Shown one piece after another: positions 61,717-64,000 of a DNA stretch of 64,000 nt. Positions within the stretch are counted from its first letter, which is position 1; each line of letters begins with the position of its first letter. Origin of the DNA: Pedobacter miscanthi. Its GTDB lineage: Bacteria > Bacteroidota > Bacteroidia > Sphingobacteriales > Sphingobacteriaceae. The translations under genes were made by a program, and so were the position numbers. The notes under the pieces were generated by a model. It was not told where the DNA came from. It did not search any database and saw nothing but the letters and a program-made list of their open reading frames with translations. The stretch lies in the NCBI RefSeq assembly GCF_003315595.1, contig NZ_QNQU01000008.1:62001-126000 (forward strand). Direction: 5' to 3'.

Positions 61717-62486
61717 TAGTTATGGATATGATCTAAACGGAATAAACCATTTGTATAGTTGTTGGCTACAATTACAGAGTTTGCACCACCCATAGTGAAA
61801 TTTAGCGAGGCAAAGCTGATATCCGTTTTACCTGTAAATAATGCAGCTGCGTTAACAATAAAGTGCATATTCGGTTTGCCATCGGTGCGTACGCGGAGCG
61901 GATTTGCCGAATTAATTTCCGTAGCAAATGTTCTGATGGTGTTATTTGGATCGGTAACACCGCCAATATGGAAGGTAAGCTTGTTGCCTGTATCTGTTGA
62001 TTGTGGTGAAGTTCCTTCGAGCTTAACAAAGATGTAACCACTGTTCCAGGTCCAGAACATACCGTTTATAGGATCTAAAGCGCCGGTTTGTGCACCAGCA
62101 AAGTTACGGGCGTAATCTACACCAATGGTGTATTCGATTTTAGTATAATCGCCCGTAGGAACGTCTTTTAAGGTAATGTTTGTCGATTCAGCTTTCGAAG
62201 CATCAATTAAAAAATAGCTTTCCGGTATCAGGTAAGTGGTTCCGTCAGCTTTGCTTAACTTGATGTTACTTACATAATATTTAAAGATGTTGATTTTAAA
62301 ATCTTCGCCTTTTGCATTTTTATAAGTAGTGGTATTTAAAACCAGCGGACTTCCGTTTACCTGGTTTTCGAACTCGATGGAAAAGGTAGATTTAGCATCA
62401 GGGGTAACTTCTTCGGTGCTTTTTTTGCATGAAGATAATAGTATAATAGGACATACTAATGCCAATAAGTATTGTGATAATTTCAT
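61716..62486 (-). CDS. MbnP-family copper-binding lipoprotein
   Basis: 256 residues. Lipid Cys C20 (PIILLSSCKKS). Beta-rich MbnP domain: STFSIEFENQVNGSPLVLNT, NIFKYYVSNIKLSKADGTT, IEYTIGVDYARNFAGAQTGA, DPINGMFWTWNSGYIFVKLE, and a His-rich C-terminus FRLDHIHN. W145 and W147 in GMFWTWNSGY are candidates for conversion to kynurenine by MbnH, which in methanotrophs creates the copper site. The next gene downstream (MbnH-like) overlaps by one base. No methanobactin precursor is seen, so it would act in copper handling without methanobactin. Confidence 0.87.
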   Translation of the reverse strand: MKLSQYLLALVCPIILLSSCKKSTEEVTPDAKSTFSIEFENQVNGSPLVLNTTTYKNAKGEDFKINIFKYYVSNIKLSKADGTTYLIPESYFLIDASKAESTNITLKDVPTGDYTKIEYTIGVDYARNFAGAQTGALDPINGMFWTWNSGYIFVKLEGTSPQSTDTGNKLTFHIGGVTDPNNTIRTFATEINSANPLRVRTDGKPNMHFIVNAAALFTGKTDISFASLNFTMGGANSVIVANNYTNGLFRLDHIHN

Positions 62487-62538
62487 TTTAAGAAAATTGA
62501 ATAAGTAAAAAATAATTTGTTGTTAGCCTACGCTTGGC

Positions 62539-62631
62539 CGTCATTTCGAGCGGAACGCAGTGTGGTCGAGAAATCTATTTTAATAGATCTCTCTCCCGGA
62601 TATTCGGGACTGTGCTTCAGTCGAGATGACG
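62539..62631. repeat. CGTCATyTCGA palindromic element, 93 bp
   Basis: It starts CGTCATTTCGAGCGGAACGC and ends GCTTCAGTCGAGATGACG, with AAATCTATTTTAATAGAT and CCCGGATATTCGGG as internal dyads. Lies upstream of the MbnP gene. Confidence 0.8.
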
Positions 62632-62725
62632 ACTGTTTTTATGAAAGTGATTCTTCGCTGTGCTCCGCATGGCAAATAGCCAAACAGTGCAGTAGCCATA
62701 CTAACACATAAAAACTAAGAATTAC

Positions 62726-63097
62726 TTAAACCGTTTTCGGCGGATGAAAAATAGAAATTGAAAGATCTTTAACCGGTTTTTCGATATAAAGATTTTCTGA
62801 AGTGATGATAAAATAAGGAATCTGATGATTTAAAGCTACCGTCTGAAATCTGGGTTCAGCTTCAGTAACTCTCTTTAGGTTTTCCTGCGCCTGTTTATTT
62901 TTACCTTCGAGGTCTTTTAGTTTTTTGGCCAGGAAACACTGTCCATCGCAATGCAGTTCAGGATGTTCTTTATTGATACAAAATACACTGGTAATGTATT
63001 CTTTGTTCATTTTATAACCCGAATAAATGACCAATTGCATAAAACCGTTGCTAACGGTGCATGTGATGATAAGATATATAAGGATTTTTTTGAACAT
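62726..63097 (-). CDS. Small exported protein with HCDGQC motif
   Basis: From the ATG at 63097 it has 123 residues; an upstream TTG at 63139 is unlikely. One hydrophobic segment at 3-22 (ILIYLIITCTVSNGFMQLVI) acts as a signal or anchor. Then comes FCINKEHPELHCDGQCFLAK: C40, H45, H49, C50, C54, followed by a coiled-coil-like stretch (LKDLEGKNKQAQENLKR) and a conserved-looking FHPPKTV tail. The Cys/His arrangement suggests metal binding, possibly copper given the MbnP gene 239 bases downstream. I know no function. Confidence 0.75.
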   Translation of the reverse strand: MFKKILIYLIITCTVSNGFMQLVIYSGYKMNKEYITSVFCINKEHPELHCDGQCFLAKKLKDLEGKNKQAQENLKRVTEAEPRFQTVALNHQIPYFIITSENLYIEKPVKDLSISIFHPPKTV

Positions 63098-63398
63098 GGT
63101 ATTGCGCTGCAAAAGTATTAAAGAAATTGATTGCAGCAAAGAAAAAATGAATTTGATGGTTGTACAATGTTTTTTGCCACGGATTCACGGAGGTCACGGA
63201 ATACTTTCTTATGCATTCTTAGCTATAACTTCTCTGTGCTATCTGTGTCTCCGTGGCAAATAAAAAGGATATGGCAAAACGAAAGGTCTTAGCGCGACGC
63301 TAAGACCAGAAATAGATCTGTGATTAAAAACTCCGTGCCTACAAATTACCTGTATTTTTAGTTTAAAATAAATTTTACTTATCTTGCCCTACACAAAA
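63098..63398. other. Spacer with CCACGG inverted repeat and a 10-3-10 hairpin
   Basis: TTTGCCACGGA at 63173-63183 and TCCGTGGCAAA at 63250-63260 are perfect inverted arms. GGTCTTAGCG-CGA-CGCTAAGACC at 63285-63307 has the same stem as the fabF terminator at 13925. The last 50 bases are AT-rich and presumably hold the promoter of the following gene. No gene seen. Confidence 0.65.
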
Positions 63399-64000
63399 AT
63401 GAAACCTATGAAATTACTTAAAACTATCGCGATGATGATGGTACTGTCATCATGCGCCAAAAAAGAGATGCCAGATGTACCGCCTACGTTTAATGATCCC
63501 AATTGGACCAGAATCGAAATTGCAGATGGGAAAGAAGCCCATGCCATTTACGGAAATATTGATGATACGCTAATGGTATCAACCCTTACCGAAATCTACC
63601 AAACTACCAATAAGGGCAAAACGTGGCAAAGAACAAAGGTAAATCATCAACCTATCTACGGTTTTTTATCAGTTAAGGATACGGTTTTCGCATTGCAGGC
63701 CAATAGCCTTAAAAACAAAGACAATCAATTGCTTGCCACATTTAGTCAGTTTTTTACACTCGATAAAGGATTTACCTGGAAAAGATGTACTCAATATAAT
63801 GTTTCTGAAGAAAGATCGCAGGAATTTGCAACGATTGCTCTGGATAATCAGGTGAAAATTAAACTAAAAGAAAATTTAGAACCCATTAATGGTAATCCGG
63901 ATCATAATTATATCTTAAAACGTGATATTGAAATTTTCGAACATGGATTTTCAAAGATACTTCCTGTTCCTTTTGATAACCAAATCACCAATCTACATGT
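63399..64000 (+). CDS. Lipoprotein with BNR/Asp-box-like repeats, 3' end cut by window
   Basis: Open from the ATG at 63399 to the window edge (about 200 residues). Lipoprotein signal MKPMKLLKTIAMMMVLSSC with lipid Cys at 19. Two short motifs NKGKTWQR (near 73) and DKGFTWKR (near 122) resemble Asp-boxes (x-G-x-T-W) of sialidase/BNR or sortilin-type propellers, each preceded by hydrophobic beta strands. An exported beta-propeller protein of unknown function is the best guess; the C-terminus is not visible. Confidence 0.72.
   Translation, partial: MKPMKLLKTIAMMMVLSSCAKKEMPDVPPTFNDPNWTRIEIADGKEAHAIYGNIDDTLMVSTLTEIYQTTNKGKTWQRTKVNHQPIYGFLSVKDTVFALQANSLKNKDNQLLATFSQFFTLDKGFTWKRCTQYNVSEERSQEFATIALDNQVKIKLKENLEPINGNPDHNYILKRDIEIFEHGFSKILPVPFDNQITNLH

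Noticed and set aside
61716..62486. Methanobactin biosynthesis cluster
   Set aside because: No MbnA-like precursor peptide, MbnB or MbnC gene is visible in the window; only the MbnP/MbnH pair is present.

Overview
The window comes from a Bacteroidota chromosome, most likely Sphingobacteriaceae and close to Pedobacter. That placement is an inference from the gene content: a SusC/SusD outer-membrane pair with an ECF sigma factor and FecR anti-sigma factor, a GH92 mannosidase, DUF5689, DUF6428 and DUF4142 proteins, many SPII lipoproteins, and promoters with a -7 box of the TAnnTTTG type. I find about 58 protein genes and one structured RNA, RNase P RNA. I see no tRNA, rRNA, CRISPR array, insertion sequence or prophage.

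Layout. 0-4 kb: mnmA and a secreted GH92 alpha-mannosidase. 4.7-7.2 kb: arsenic operon (arsR, Cys-rich DUF6428 protein, arsC, acr3). 7.4-14.8 kb: AraC regulator with two SDR enzymes; a TetR regulator with a thioesterase and an SDR, carrying two copies of one operator; a stand-alone fabF; yceH. 15.0-20.2 kb: a PaoABC-type molybdenum aldehyde oxidoreductase followed by a zinc alcohol dehydrogenase. 20.4-24.7 kb: subtilase, a frameshifted DUF4142 gene, GNAT, YajQ, a Lys/Ala-rich histone-like protein. 24.8-33 kb: ppk1-ppx, then on the other strand polyphosphate glucokinase-gnd-zwf-pgl-DUF5655. 33.1-34.4 kb: a fatty-acid hydroxylase-family membrane protein. 34.4-45.9 kb: ECF sigma, FecR, SusC, SusD, DUF5689 lipoprotein, frameshifted calcineurin-like phosphoesterase, glycerophosphodiester phosphodiesterase. 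46-49.8 kb: bioF-bioD, a Spy/CpxP-like protein, and a LexA-like S24 repressor divergent from a GIY-YIG protein. 50-57.3 kb: a metallopeptidase/propeller/barrel fusion, PBP1A, a PPK2-family kinase, rnpB. 57.5-63.1 kb: a copper/haem cluster (cytochrome c, SCO, YHS, lipoprotein, outer-membrane CDICGC protein, MbnH-like dihaem peroxidase, MbnP, small Cys protein). The window ends inside a lipoprotein gene.

Functional links. Three groups look like working units. (1) PPK1 makes polyphosphate, PPX degrades it, and a polyphosphate-type glucokinase beside gnd, zwf and pgl could feed glucose straight into the oxidative pentose phosphate pathway. (2) The sigma/FecR-controlled SusCD locus carries phosphodiester-cleaving enzymes instead of glycosidases, so it is probably a phosphate or glycerophosphodiester scavenging system. 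(3) MbnP, MbnH and neighbours resemble the MbnPH copper-protein maturation pair, combined here with SCO, YHS and Cys-motif proteins.

The spacers hold several families of short palindromic repeats: an 85-108 bp family with CGTCATyTCGA ends, a 33-nt hairpin family, a 10-3-10 hairpin family, and CCACGG-type repeats. Most lie at 3' ends or between convergent genes. Two otherwise intact genes carry single-base frameshifts that should be checked against reads.
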